From the NCBI GenBank assembly GCA_049512335.1, contig JBEKXE010000001.1:62001-126000 (forward strand): 64,000 nt of DNA. Reading direction: 5' to 3'. The notes beneath the pieces are model-generated. The model ran no database searches, was not told the DNA's origin, and worked only from the letters and a program-made list of their open reading frames with translations. Origin of the DNA: Lustribacter sp049512335. Its GTDB lineage: Bacteria; Vulcanimicrobiota; Vulcanimicrobiia; Vulcanimicrobiales; Vulcanimicrobiaceae. Below, in pieces: positions 1 through 9,978 of the stretch (the stretch's first letter is position 1; the number at the start of each line of letters is the position of its first letter). The position numbers and the translations under genes were made by a program.

Positions 1-1295
1 AACGCGTCGAGGAGGGTGAGAAACCCAAGGACCGCACGTATTATTACGAGGGCGGCATCGTCTCGTTCGTCGAGTGGCTGAACGAGAACAAGGAAGCGCT
101 GACGCCGGTCATCTCGACCAACGGCGAGCGCGACGGCAACATGGTCGAGTGCGCGCTCCAGTGGACCGACGGCTACAACGAAGTCGTCTACTCCTACGCC
201 AACAACATCAACACGATCGAAGGCGGGATGCACCTGACCGGCTTCCGCACCGCGGTCGCCAACAAGGTGAACGAGTACGCGCGTAAGCGCGGCATGCTCA
301 AAGACGCCGACCCCAACCTGTCGACCGACGATTGTATGGAAGGCCTCACCGCGATCGTGTCGGTGAAGCTGCAAGACCCGCAGTTCGAAGGCCAAACGAA
401 AACGAAACTGGGCAACGCGAAGCTGCGCCCGATCGTGAACGCGCTGGTCACCGAGCGTTTGGACTTCTTCCTCGAAGAGAACCCCAAGATCGCACGCATC
501 ATCGTCGACAAGTGCATGCAGGCGGCGCGCGCGCGCGAAGCCGCGAAGAAAGCGCGCGACCTGACGCGCCGCAAGAACTCGCTCGACAGCAGCGGCCTGC
601 CGGGCAAGCTCGTCGACTGCAAGTCGCAGGATCCGGAAATCTGCGAGATCTTTCTGGTCGAGGGCGATTCGGCCGGCGGCACGGCCAAGGGCGGCCGCGA
701 TCCGAACACGCAAGCGATCCTGCCGCTGCGCGGCAAGATCCTCAACGTCGAGAAGTCGCGCCTCGACAAGATGCTCGGCAACGAAGAGATCCGCACGATG
801 ATCACGGCCTTCGGCACCGGCTTCGGCGAGGAGTTCAATCCCGACAAGCTGCGCTATCACAAGATCATCATCATGACCGATGCCGACGTCGACGGCTCGC
901 ACATTCGCACGCTGCTGCTGACGTTCTTCTACCGCCAGATGAAGCCGCTGGTCGAGCGCGGCTACGTCTACATCGCGCAGCCCCCGCTGTACGGGGTGAA
1001 AAAGGGCAAGAAGCAGTGGTGGGCGTTCACCGAGGACGAGCTCAAGCTGATCTTCAACGGCGACGACCCCAAAGATTTCACGATCCAGCAGTTCAAGGGC
1101 CTGGGCGAAATGGACGCCGAGCAACTCGCGGATACCACGATGGACGCGTCGAGCCGGCGGCTCAAGCAAGTCACGCTCGATGAAGCCAGCGAGGAAGCCG
1201 AGCGCATGTTCACGACGTTGATGGGCGACAAGGTCGAGCCGCGCAAGCTGTTCATTCAGGAGCACGCGCGGACCGTCCGCAACCTCGATCTCTAA
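1..1295 (+). CDS. gyrB: DNA gyrase subunit B, 3' part (5' end outside window)
   Basis: The B subunit of type II topoisomerase supplies the ATPase and TOPRIM parts that introduce negative supercoils together with GyrA. The reading frame is open from base 3, so the N-terminal GHKL ATPase domain lies upstream of the window. The visible part contains the end of the transducer domain, then the TOPRIM motifs EGDSAGG (about nt 660-680) and DADVDGSHIRTLL (about nt 880-920), which hold the acidic metal-binding residues. It ends with the typical GyrB tail IQEHARTVRNLDL. GyrB is preferred over ParE because of the tail and overall pattern, although ParE shares the TOPRIM motifs. Confidence 0.96.
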   Translation, partial: RVEEGEKPKDRTYYYEGGIVSFVEWLNENKEALTPVISTNGERDGNMVECALQWTDGYNEVVYSYANNINTIEGGMHLTGFRTAVANKVNEYARKRGMLKDADPNLSTDDCMEGLTAIVSVKLQDPQFEGQTKTKLGNAKLRPIVNALVTERLDFFLEENPKIARIIVDKCMQAARAREAAKKARDLTRRKNSLDSSGLPGKLVDCKSQDPEICEIFLVEGDSAGGTAKGGRDPNTQAILPLRGKILNVEKSRLDKMLGNEEIRTMITAFGTGFGEEFNPDKLRYHKIIIMTDADVDGSHIRTLLLTFFYRQMKPLVERGYVYIAQPPLYGVKKGKKQWWAFTEDELKLIFNGDDPKDFTIQQFKGLGEMDAEQLADTTMDASSRRLKQVTLDEASEEAERMFTTLMGDKVEPRKLFIQEHARTVRNLDL

Positions 1296-1366
1296 CGCGT
1301 TCGTAACGCTCCCGAGGGGACTGGCCGGGGTGAAAGCCCAAACGGCACACGAAGAGTGAGCGCCTG

Positions 1367-4300
1367 ATGTCACCACGCCGCCGCTTGGTTAGCGCGATTG
1401 CGATCGCCCTGGCGCTCGTCCTCGTGCTGGGGCTGGCGCATCATGCCGTGGCGAAGTTCGTCCTCTCGCGCGCCCTCAGCGCGGCGGCCGGTTACGACGT
1501 GCGGTTCGGCGACATGTCGCTCGGCTGGTCGCACGCCACGTTCACCGATCTGCACGTCGGCAAGAACGGGGATCCGGTGCTCGATGCGAACCGGGTCGAC
1601 GTCGACTATGCGTTGCGCGACATCTTTCCGGGCGGCAAACACCGTTACGGTTTCGCCGGCATCGCCATCGACCGGCCGACGGTAACGTTGGTGCGCCACG
1701 CCGACGGTTCGTACAACTTCAACCGCGGCGGATCGTCGTCGTCGTCGCCGCCGGCGACGCAGACCGCGGCCGAGCCGTTGCTGTTCGGCGTGCGGGTGCG
1801 CAACGGCACGATCCGGGTGATCGACGCCGCGCCGCTGGTGCCCGATCTGGCCGAGCAATCGATCGTCGACGTATCGATGGACGCGTCGGTGCAGTCGAAC
1901 GCGCGCACCGTCGCGCGCGTCGACGGCGTGCTCGTCGGCCGGCGCTCGGAGAGCGCGCCGGTGCAGCGCTGGCCGCTCAGCGTTCGTTCGGTGATCGACT
2001 ACACGCGCGGGTTTGCGATGCACCGGTTTCGCGCGCCGCAGCTCCCGCTGCGCGGCTTGCTGAATTTTCTCGTGCACGACAAGATCGCGCGCTTCGACGA
2101 CGGCGTGATGCACGATCTCGACGTACGCGCGTACGCCCTCAACATCGCCGCCGGCACGCCGTTCGCGTATTCGCTCGGCGGCGGCGGCCGGCTCGCCGGC
2201 GCGCAGATCACGCTCGGCCCGCTGGCCAAACCGGTGCGCGACTTGCACGGCCGAGTCGACGTATTCGACGACGGCGTCACCTCGCCCGATTTGCGCGCCG
2301 TCGTAGCCGGCGTTCCGCTGCGCATCCGCGGCGGGATGTACGACTTCGCCGACGTGCACTTCCGTTTGGGGATCGAGGCCGATCCGCAGATCGCCCGGCT
2401 GCGCTCGCTGTTCACGTTTCTGCAAGACCAGCCCGTGCGCGGCCCGATGCACATCGAAACGCTCGTGACCGCAACCTCGCGCGCGCCGTTGATTCGCACG
2501 GTCATCTCCTCACCGCTGATGTATTACGATGCGATCCCGCTCGACCACGCCTCCGGCACCGTCGATTACGCCGCCGGTGCGGTGTCGTTCGCCGGATTCC
2601 ACACCGGCTTCGGCGCCTTGCAGGCGACGCTCGACGGCGAGGTGGCGGTCGACCGGCCGATCGCCGAGCTGCAAGGCGTCATCCACGTTGCGGGACCGGC
2701 GGCGGACTTGCCGTACGCGCAGACGATCGCCGCCGGCGAGACGATCCGCGGCGACGCGATCGTCGGCGGGAACGGACAAACCGGTTTTCGCGCGCGCGGA
2801 ACGATCGATGCGGACGGCGCGCACGGTTCGGGCGCCGGATTCATCGCGGTCGACGAGCACGGCAACGGTGAATTCGGACCGTTTCTGTTTTCGCGCGACG
2901 ACGGTTCGGTGCTCGCCGGCGGATTGCGCCTCGAACGCCCGCTCTCGCTCAGCGCCGGCTGGGCCGTGGCCGACCATTATCTGATCAGCGTGCCGGATCG
3001 CACGGCCGTGCTGCCGGGCGTGAACATCATCGGCTTTCCGCCGATCGGCGGCATCGTGGACACCGCGCTGGTCGCCGGCGGTCCGCCCAGCGCGTTCGCC
3101 GTCGCCGGTCACGTGAACATGCGCAACGCGCGTTTCCAGCGCGTTCCGCTCGGCACGCTGTCGGCCGATCTCGGCGGAACGTTTGCCGACATGCGGATGC
3201 GCGGCATCCACATGGATGGCCCGCGCGGGCGCTTTCGCGGCGACGGCGCCGTGACGCGCGGCGTCTTCGCGGTGCGCGGCACCTACGACGGATCGCTGCC
3301 GGAGTTGCAAGCCTTCACGGGCGACATCGATGCGCGCGGCAAGGTGCACGCGCCGATGGCGGCCTTGGTCGACGCGCGCGGCGTGACCGTGCAGACCACC
3401 GGTGCCGTGCTGGGCGGCGGCAGCATCCATGGCGTCGCGCTCGGTTCGGCCGCCGGAACGATGACGATCAACGGGGGTGCGATCCGCATCGTCACCGGCA
3501 CCGCCGCGCTCGACGGTGCCCATGCGGTCGCGGCTGCGCGCGACGGCGAGACGGCGATCTCGATGGTCGGCGTGCCGGCGGCGGCGTTCGCCGGGTCGGG
3601 GCTGCCGCTGGCCGCCGGCCGCGTCTCGGTATTCGGCCTGGGCAACCTGAGCCAGCCCTCATTTCACGGCAGCATCGACCTGGAACGCGGCAGCGCCCTG
3701 GGTCTCCCGATCGGCGGCTGGGTCGACATCGGCTTCACCGGCCGCACGCTGCGGATTCGCGACGGGATCGCCGAGCTGGGCCAGACCTACGGCCGGCTGG
3801 GCGGCCGGATCGACGACATCGGCGGCCCGGACTTCCGCTACGATCTCGACGCCGGCGTCCGGCTAGGCGACCTGGGGAGCCTGATCTCCGATCTCCACCT
3901 GCCGCTGCGCTACGCCGACGGCAGCTTCGCCGCCCGGGTCCGGATCTCGGGCAACGCGGCGGGCCCGACGGTCAACGGCACGGTTCGCGCACCGGAGGGC
4001 TCGTACAACGGCTTGGCCTTCCGCGACGCCGGCGGCCTGATCTCGGCCTCACCCGGTGCGGGCATCCGGTTCGGCGACGGCCGGGTCACGGTCGGCTCCA
4101 CCCACGCGACGTTCGTGGCTTCGGTCGGCGCGCGTGCGCTCGGCATCCAGGCAGAGAGCCCGGCGGTCGACCTGGCCGACTTCGACGACTACTTCGACGC
4201 CAGCGACACGCTGGCCGGAACCGGTGCCGTGAGCTTCCGCTTCGCCAACGACGGGCGGCACACGTCGAGCGAAGGCCGGATCGATCTCTCCGGCGCGCGC

Positions 4301-6571
4301 GTGCGGCGCTTTCCGCTCGGGACGGTTGCCGCCCAGTGGTCGACCCGGCACGGCGACATCGCCGCCGACCTGACGATCGCCGGCGCGGCCGGCGGGATGC
4401 ACGCGGCCGGGACGATCCGGCCGGCCGGCGGGGGTGCGCTCGCGAGCCTGCGGCAGGCGCGCTATACGGCCGACGTTCAGGCGACCGGGGTCGACCTGGG
4501 CACCTTCCTGCCCGCCGCCGGGTTCACGTATCCGATCCTGGGCCGCGTCACGGCCGCCGGGCACGTCGACGGCGTGTTCCCGCGGCTGGCCATCGGCGGC
4601 CACGCGACGGTTGCCGGCGGGCAGATCGGGCCGTTCCCGGTGACCTCGGCCGAAGCGACCACCCACGTCGAGAACGGCCGCATCTCGATCGACTCGGCCT
4701 CGGCCGATCTGGGTTTCGTGACGTTCACCGCCGGCGGCATGGTCGGCTGGGGCCGGGCCGACCCGTTGTCGCTGCACGTCCACGCCTCCGTCCCGGACCT
4801 CGCGCTGGCCGCCCGGCGGATCGCGCCGCACAAACCGGCCGACGTCTCCGGCGCGCTCGAATCGGACGTCCGGCTCTCCGGCACGCTCGGCCGGCCGCAG
4901 CTCGCGGCGGGGTTCGACCTCACCCGGCCGCGCTACGGGCAGCTGCTGGTCCAGCGCATCATCGGCTCGCTCGACAGCGACTTCCATTCGGTGAAGCTCG
5001 ACAGCGCCGAATTCGTCCTCAACCACGGGTCGGCGGTGATCGCCGGGTCGCTGCCGATCGCGCTCGATCCGGCGGGGATCGGGCCGCCGGACGCTCCGCT
5101 CTCGGTGACGGCCGAGGCGCACAGCGTCGACTTGGCCGCGCTGGCCCCGCTGCTGCCGGGGACGGGGACGAAGCTCGCCGGCACGGTGGACGGCCACCTC
5201 GAGCTCGAGGGAACCGTGCATTCGCCGCGCGTGCTCGGGACGGTCAGCCTGACCCAGGGATCGTACGTCTCGAACCTCGAGACCTCGCCGATCCGCGACG
5301 TCTCGGGCCAGCTCGTCTTCAACGGCGTCTCGGTCGCGCTTCAGGCCCTGCACGCGCAGGTCGGCGCCGGGTCGATCGACGCGGACGGCCGGCTCAGCCT
5401 CGGCTTTGCCGGCGCGCCGAACGAGGGCTACGCGATCAACATCGCCGCCAAGCGCGCGCAGCTCAACCTGCCGAGCTTCGGCGGCGGGACGATCGACGGC
5501 ACCGCGCAGCTGGTCAGCGGTCCGCGCTTCCCGACCCTCAGCGGCGATCTGGCGCTGAGCAACGCGACGATCCCGTTCGCCGCGATCTTCCGGGCGGCCG
5601 GGGCGCCGGCGGAATCCGCGCCGGGCGGCCCACCGCCCTTTGATTTGGGGCTCGACCTGACCGCGACGGCGCAGAACGTCCGCATCAAATCGCCGATCAT
5701 CGACGTCGGAGCGGCCGGAAACATCACCTTGACCGGCACGCTGCGCGCGCCGCGGGCGCAGGGCGAATTCACCGCCTCCCGCGGCGGCGTCTTCTCGACC
5801 TACCAGCGCCTGTTCCGCATCCAGGACGCCACGGTGACGTTCGACCCGAATCAGGGCATCATCCCGAACCTCGACTTGCACGCGACCGCGCACGTCGACA
5901 ATCCCGACCCGGATCCGGGGCGCAACGCGATCGGCAGCGCCGACATCACCGTGGCCGTCACCGGACCGGCCAACGGCTACACGATCTCCTATGCATCGCA
6001 GCCGGCCTACTCGCAAGCCCAGATCATCGCGCTGCTCGTCGACCTTCCCGTGCTCGGCTCGCTCAACTTCGGAGCGACGCAGCCGGCCACGCTGCGCGGT
6101 GCACCGGGTGAATCCGACGCGTTCCTTCCGCCCGGCGTCACGCCGTACCAAACCGGCGTCGTCCCGATCCAGCAAGAGGCATTTTCCTTGTTCAACACCC
6201 AGCTTACCCAGCGTTTGGTCTCGCCGTTGGAAAACGCATTCGGCGGAGCGTTGGGGCTCACGGATCTCGAGCTGACGCTCGACTACGGCGCTCGCGTCGG
6301 GTACACGGCCCGCCAGCAACTCTCGAAGAAGCACGCCGTGTACGCGACCTTCGGGCAGGTGCTCAGCTACCCGGTGCGCACGCAGATCGGCTTCGCCTCG
6401 CGACCCGATCCGGCCACGACGCTGAGCTTCACCTACTTTCAGCAGAACGGCACGCCGTACTTCACGAACTCGATCTTCGGGAACACCAGCACGGTCGAGG
6501 TGGTCAACGGCGTTCAGCCGCTTTCGGACCGGCAAGGCTTCAGTTTCGTGCTCACCCGGACGTACCGCTAG
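1367..6571 (+). CDS. tamB: TamB-type translocation and assembly module protein (DUF490)
   Basis: This 1734-residue protein starts with a single hydrophobic anchor (about residues 6-29) followed by a very long, Gly/Ala/Asp-rich repetitive beta region. The C-terminal DUF490/TamB domain covers roughly the last 400 residues and includes the stretch around FDPNQGIIPNLDLHA. TamB/YhdP-type proteins span the periplasm as a hydrophobic groove; in proteobacteria TamB works with the Omp85 protein TamA, and related proteins carry phospholipid to the outer membrane. Here the partner encoded directly downstream is a BamA-type Omp85 protein, so the two probably act together. ATG at 1367 follows a purine-rich GAAGAGTGAG tract. 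Confidence 0.93.
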   Translation: MSPRRRLVSAIAIALALVLVLGLAHHAVAKFVLSRALSAAAGYDVRFGDMSLGWSHATFTDLHVGKNGDPVLDANRVDVDYALRDIFPGGKHRYGFAGIAIDRPTVTLVRHADGSYNFNRGGSSSSSPPATQTAAEPLLFGVRVRNGTIRVIDAAPLVPDLAEQSIVDVSMDASVQSNARTVARVDGVLVGRRSESAPVQRWPLSVRSVIDYTRGFAMHRFRAPQLPLRGLLNFLVHDKIARFDDGVMHDLDVRAYALNIAAGTPFAYSLGGGGRLAGAQITLGPLAKPVRDLHGRVDVFDDGVTSPDLRAVVAGVPLRIRGGMYDFADVHFRLGIEADPQIARLRSLFTFLQDQPVRGPMHIETLVTATSRAPLIRTVISSPLMYYDAIPLDHASGTVDYAAGAVSFAGFHTGFGALQATLDGEVAVDRPIAELQGVIHVAGPAADLPYAQTIAAGETIRGDAIVGGNGQTGFRARGTIDADGAHGSGAGFIAVDEHGNGEFGPFLFSRDDGSVLAGGLRLERPLSLSAGWAVADHYLISVPDRTAVLPGVNIIGFPPIGGIVDTALVAGGPPSAFAVAGHVNMRNARFQRVPLGTLSADLGGTFADMRMRGIHMDGPRGRFRGDGAVTRGVFAVRGTYDGSLPELQAFTGDIDARGKVHAPMAALVDARGVTVQTTGAVLGGGSIHGVALGSAAGTMTINGGAIRIVTGTAALDGAHAVAAARDGETAISMVGVPAAAFAGSGLPLAAGRVSVFGLGNLSQPSFHGSIDLERGSALGLPIGGWVDIGFTGRTLRIRDGIAELGQTYGRLGGRIDDIGGPDFRYDLDAGVRLGDLGSLISDLHLPLRYADGSFAARVRISGNAAGPTVNGTVRAPEGSYNGLAFRDAGGLISASPGAGIRFGDGRVTVGSTHATFVASVGARALGIQAESPAVDLADFDDYFDASDTLAGTGAVSFRFANDGRHTSSEGRIDLSGARVRRFPLGTVAAQWSTRHGDIAADLTIAGAAGGMHAAGTIRPAGGGALASLRQARYTADVQATGVDLGTFLPAAGFTYPILGRVTAAGHVDGVFPRLAIGGHATVAGGQIGPFPVTSAEATTHVENGRISIDSASADLGFVTFTAGGMVGWGRADPLSLHVHASVPDLALAARRIAPHKPADVSGALESDVRLSGTLGRPQLAAGFDLTRPRYGQLLVQRIIGSLDSDFHSVKLDSAEFVLNHGSAVIAGSLPIALDPAGIGPPDAPLSVTAEAHSVDLAALAPLLPGTGTKLAGTVDGHLELEGTVHSPRVLGTVSLTQGSYVSNLETSPIRDVSGQLVFNGVSVALQALHAQVGAGSIDADGRLSLGFAGAPNEGYAINIAAKRAQLNLPSFGGGTIDGTAQLVSGPRFPTLSGDLALSNATIPFAAIFRAAGAPAESAPGGPPPFDLGLDLTATAQNVRIKSPIIDVGAAGNITLTGTLRAPRAQGEFTASRGGVFSTYQRLFRIQDATVTFDPNQGIIPNLDLHATAHVDNPDPDPGRNAIGSADITVAVTGPANGYTISYASQPAYSQAQIIALLVDLPVLGSLNFGATQPATLRGAPGESDAFLPPGVTPYQTGVVPIQQEAFSLFNTQLTQRLVSPLENAFGGALGLTDLELTLDYGARVGYTARQQLSKKHAVYATFGQVLSYPVRTQIGFASRPDPATTLSFTYFQQNGTPYFTNSIFGNTSTVEVVNGVQPLSDRQGFSFVLTRTYR

Positions 6572-6834
6572 CCATGCAGGCAGGCGACGAACCCTCCCCT
6601 TGGAGGGCGGATTGGGCAAAGCCCAACCGCAGGGATTCGCTGCAAGCGAATCCAGACGGCTCGGGTCTCCGGCGGTTTTCGCTACGGAGAATCTCCGTGA
6701 CCCGAGCCGCACACAAGGCCATCTCAGAGACGAGGCATAAACTTCGGGCCCGGGAACCCGGCACGTTCCGTGCCCGTTGGTTCCCACAAGGTGCGCTCGC
6801 CCGCGCCTCAGTCATCGCTCGCAGGGACAGAAGT
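6572..6834 (+). other. Structured intergenic spacer with at least five hairpins
   Basis: The 263 bases between tamB and the likely bamA start hold a run of perfect or near-perfect hairpins. They are CCCTCC/GGAGGG (6592-6607), TTGGGC/GCCCAA (6612-6626), GGATTCGC/GCGAATCC (6633-6653), and a 10-bp stem GGCTCGGGTC/GACCCGAGCC (6658-6708) that encloses ACGGAG/CTCCGT (6684-6698). A further stem GGGAACC/GGTTCCC (6752-6785) encloses GGCAC/GTGCC. An open frame from 6574 runs through in frame with bamA, but its peptide precedes a normal signal peptide and looks non-coding. The region may be a cluster of palindromic repeats or a leader RNA acting on bamA. No known riboswitch consensus was recognised. Confidence 0.7.
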
Positions 6835-9156
6835 TTGCTCGATTGGTTCGGCCGCGCGCCGCGAACGGGGCTCGCGCTCCTCGCATTGTTCGGCCTCCTC
6901 ATGCCGGCCACGGTAGGTGCGCAGGCCCCGTCACCCGCGGCATCGCCGACGCCCGCACCCGCCGCTGCGCCGGTCCAGCCCGGGCCGCCGGCCAACGCGC
7001 CGATGGTGGTCGACGTATCGGTCACCGGGAACACCCACGTTCCGACCGACGCCATCCTCGCCGTCCTGCACACGAAGGTCGGCCAGCCGTTCGACCCGAC
7101 CGTGGTCTCCGACGATCTGCGCGCGATCAACGACATGGGATTTTTTGCCGACCAAGCGCCGCCGGTGATCAAGCAGCGGCCCGACGGCGTGGCGGTGACG
7201 TTCCGCGTGGTTGAAAACCCGGTCGTCACCAGCATCCGCTTCAACGGCAACCGCGCGGTGTCGGCCGATACGTTGACCGCGCTGATGGACACCGCACCGG
7301 GCCAAGTGTTCAACCTCAAGACGTATCAAGAAGACGTCTTGAAGATCAATTCGTATTACGACAAGATCGGGTACGGCGGTCAGGTGCCCTCGCACGTCAC
7401 CGACGTGAACATCGACAATGCCGGCGCGCTGACGCTGACGATTCAAGAAGGCCTGACGGTGCGGCACATCGTCATCGTGCCGCCGCCGGATGCCGATCCG
7501 GTGCTGCCGGCCCGTTTGATCACGCAAGCGCTGGTGACGAAAGAAGGCAGCGCGTATTCCGAGCAAGCGCGCGACAAAGACGTCGATGCGCTCAAGGATC
7601 TCTACAAGAAATACGATCTCACGATCGGCGATTTCGAAGCCGGCATCGATCCGGCGACAGTCGACACGAAAGCCGGAACCGCCGACGTGCGGTATGCGAT
7701 TTCGGTCGCGCGGGTCGGCGCGATCGAAATCACCGGCAACACCTACACGCACGACGACGTCATCCGGCGCGAGCTGCGGCTGAAGCCCGGCATGCTGGTG
7801 ACCGATTCGGGCGTGCGCAACGACTACAACCGGCTCAACAACCTGGGTTTCTTCGACAAGGTCGACGTGACGTCGAACCCCGGACCCGATCCCAAAAAAC
7901 CGGCCTACGTCACCCTGAAGTGGACCGTCAAAGAACAACGCACCGGCACGGCCCAAATCGGCGCCGGCTATTCGGGCGGCATCACCGGTACCGGGTTGAC
8001 CGGCAACATCTCGTATTCGCAGAACAACATCAGCGGCACCGGGAACAGCGCCTCGATCCGGTTGGAGAAGGGCTCCCAAGTCGGTGACGCGTCGCTCTCG
8101 TTCAGCGTGCCGTACCTCGGCACGACCGAACGCTCGAACAAGTACAGCATCGCGGCGACGATCTTCACCCAAGCCCAAACCAACTACTATCCGGTCTATC
8201 AAGCCACGCCCGCCCCGGCGCCGGGGATCACGTCAACGCCGATTCCGGCCGGCGCCCCGGTTCCGGTCTCGATCGTGCCCGCCGATCCGACCAACTACGT
8301 GCTCGAGCCGGGCATCGCGGCGACCTACCAAACGGCGTCGACCGGCTTCAGCGTATCGCTCGGGCGCCGCCTCTCGGACTACTTCCGCACCTCGCTCGGA
8401 CTGAACGTGCAATCGGTCGAAGCCAACGCGACGGTTCCGGCGCCGTATTTCTTCCCGAGCGAAAACAACATCAACCCGCTGACCCTCAACGCGGAGCAGT
8501 TGGCGAGCACGACCAGCGCGTCGACGGCAATCGGCATCAGCGCCCCCTCGATCGCCAACATCGATTCTTCGAAGCCGTATGCGTTGCATAGCTTGGTGCT
8601 CGGCGTCGGCGTCGACACGCGCGACGACATCCAGAATCCGCGCAACGGCTGGTCGTCGTCGCTCACCGACGAGTTCTCGAACACGGCCCTCGGCTCGGCG
8701 TTCGACTACCAGCAAATCACCTTCGACCTGGCCAAGTTCTTCCCGGTGCTCAAGGGCGCCACGTTCGGCGTCCATGGCCGTTACGGCGTCACCGACGGTG
8801 CCATCCCGGTGAACAAACTCTACACCTTCTCCGACCAGCAGTTGCGCGGGTATACCAATCCGTTCTACGGAACGAATATCGCGCTGGTCCAAGCGGAACT
8901 CCGCTACCCGGTTACGGCCGACCGCAAGGTCTCCGTCGTGCTGTTCGGGGACGACGGTGCGACGCGCATCGTCGGCGGAACGCAGATCAACAGCGACAAT
9001 TCGACTACCGACCTCAACGACTTCACCTGGCACGCGGACGCCGGGATCGGCGTGCGCTTCGACATCCCGCAGCTGGGCCTGCGAACGCTTCGGCTCGATT
9101 TCGCCAAAGGCAGTCTCGGTTCGCATATCTCATTCGGTATCGGTCAGGCTTTCTAA
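6835..9156 (+). CDS. bamA: BamA-type outer membrane protein assembly factor (Omp85)
   Basis: This is the central Omp85 insertase that folds beta-barrel proteins into the outer membrane. I choose the TTG at 6835 because it opens directly onto a signal peptide (LLDWFGRAPRTGLALLALFG, then LMPATVGAQA). Starting at ATG 6574 would place about 87 residues of hairpin-derived sequence before the signal peptide. A Pro/Ala-rich linker is followed by four POTRA-like repeats, each with a V..I.xGN motif (about residues 57-377), and a 16-strand-type barrel. The protein ends in phenylalanine (GIGQAF), the usual barrel C-terminal signal. Skp-like chaperone genes follow at once, as in many bamA-skp-lpxD loci. 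Confidence 0.93.
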   Translation: MLDWFGRAPRTGLALLALFGLLMPATVGAQAPSPAASPTPAPAAAPVQPGPPANAPMVVDVSVTGNTHVPTDAILAVLHTKVGQPFDPTVVSDDLRAINDMGFFADQAPPVIKQRPDGVAVTFRVVENPVVTSIRFNGNRAVSADTLTALMDTAPGQVFNLKTYQEDVLKINSYYDKIGYGGQVPSHVTDVNIDNAGALTLTIQEGLTVRHIVIVPPPDADPVLPARLITQALVTKEGSAYSEQARDKDVDALKDLYKKYDLTIGDFEAGIDPATVDTKAGTADVRYAISVARVGAIEITGNTYTHDDVIRRELRLKPGMLVTDSGVRNDYNRLNNLGFFDKVDVTSNPGPDPKKPAYVTLKWTVKEQRTGTAQIGAGYSGGITGTGLTGNISYSQNNISGTGNSASIRLEKGSQVGDASLSFSVPYLGTTERSNKYSIAATIFTQAQTNYYPVYQATPAPAPGITSTPIPAGAPVPVSIVPADPTNYVLEPGIAATYQTASTGFSVSLGRRLSDYFRTSLGLNVQSVEANATVPAPYFFPSENNINPLTLNAEQLASTTSASTAIGISAPSIANIDSSKPYALHSLVLGVGVDTRDDIQNPRNGWSSSLTDEFSNTALGSAFDYQQITFDLAKFFPVLKGATFGVHGRYGVTDGAIPVNKLYTFSDQQLRGYTNPFYGTNIALVQAELRYPVTADRKVSVVLFGDDGATRIVGGTQINSDNSTTDLNDFTWHADAGIGVRFDIPQLGLRTLRLDFAKGSLGSHISFGIGQAF

Positions 9157-9161
9157 TCACG

Positions 9162-9977
9162 ATGAACAGCTCACGCAAACGATTCGTCTCCCGCTTGGCG
9201 GCGCTGACCGGCCTCGCGCTGATCCTCTCCGCCACGCCGGCCGTGATGGCCGACGACACGACTGCCGACATCGGTTACGTCGATCAAGCCGCGCTGTCGT
9301 CGCTGCCGCAATTCACGGCGGCCAAGGCGCAGCTCGACAGCTTCGGCGAGAACCTCCAGAAGCAGTACATCGCGCGGGCGCGCGGCGCGTCGCCGTCCGA
9401 GCAGCAACGGCTCAGCGCCGAGTTTCAGCAGAAGATCGCCGACCGCCAGCGCCAGGTGCTGGGGCCGATCTTCGCGCGCGCGCAAGTCGCGATCGCCTCG
9501 GTCGCCTCGAGCAAGAACCTCTCGATCGTGGTCGACAAGCAGATCATGATCGTCGGCGGCACCGACATCACCTCGGCCGTGCGCGATCTGCTGACCGGGG
9601 TCGGCGAGCCGGTGCCGCCGGTCAATACGCCGCCGCCGTCGACGGTCGGCTACGTCGACCAGACGCAGATCGACGCGGTGCCGTCGATCAAAGCCGCCGC
9701 GCTCGACTTCCAAAAGTTCAAGGCGCAACAAGACCAACAGGCGGCTGCGAAGTTCAAGGGCGCCAAGACGCAAGCCGATCGCGACGCGATCATGCGCGAT
9801 TACCAGAAGGCACTCACCGACAAGCAGAATCAAACGTTGAAACCGCTGGTGGACAAGACCGAAGCGGCCATGGCCAGCGTGGCCCAGAAGCGCGGCCTCA
9901 TTCTGGTCGTCGACCGCGGTAACGTGATCTACGGCGGCACCGACATCACCGCCGACGTGACCAGCGCGTTGAAGTGA
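9162..9977 (+). CDS. Periplasmic chaperone with two tandem Skp/OmpH-like modules
   Basis: Skp (OmpH) proteins are periplasmic holdases that deliver outer membrane proteins to BamA. This 271-residue protein has a cleavable signal peptide (to about residue 31, ATPAVMADD). It then shows two copies of a roughly 110-residue module: each begins with I/VGYVDQ, continues through a Gln/Lys/Ala-rich helical stretch, and closes with a hydrophobic strand plus GGTDIT (IVGGTDITSAV and IYGGTDITADV). Ordinary Skp has one module and acts as a trimer, so an internal duplication is unusual. The gene starts 5 bp after bamA. The family call rests on pattern and context. Confidence 0.85.
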   Translation: MNSSRKRFVSRLAALTGLALILSATPAVMADDTTADIGYVDQAALSSLPQFTAAKAQLDSFGENLQKQYIARARGASPSEQQRLSAEFQQKIADRQRQVLGPIFARAQVAIASVASSKNLSIVVDKQIMIVGGTDITSAVRDLLTGVGEPVPPVNTPPPSTVGYVDQTQIDAVPSIKAAALDFQKFKAQQDQQAAAKFKGAKTQADRDAIMRDYQKALTDKQNQTLKPLVDKTEAAMASVAQKRGLILVVDRGNVIYGGTDITADVTSALK

Positions 9978-9978
9978 C

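Noticed and set aside
4049..6787. 912-residue open frame antisense to tamB
   Set aside because: It is Arg-rich, lacks domains, and mirrors the codon pattern of the GC-rich tamB gene; a shadow frame.
6821..6834. ACAGAA string suggesting RNase P RNA in the bamA leader
   Set aside because: The matching conserved 5' region of RNase P RNA (GGAAAGTCC) is absent; the string alone is too short.
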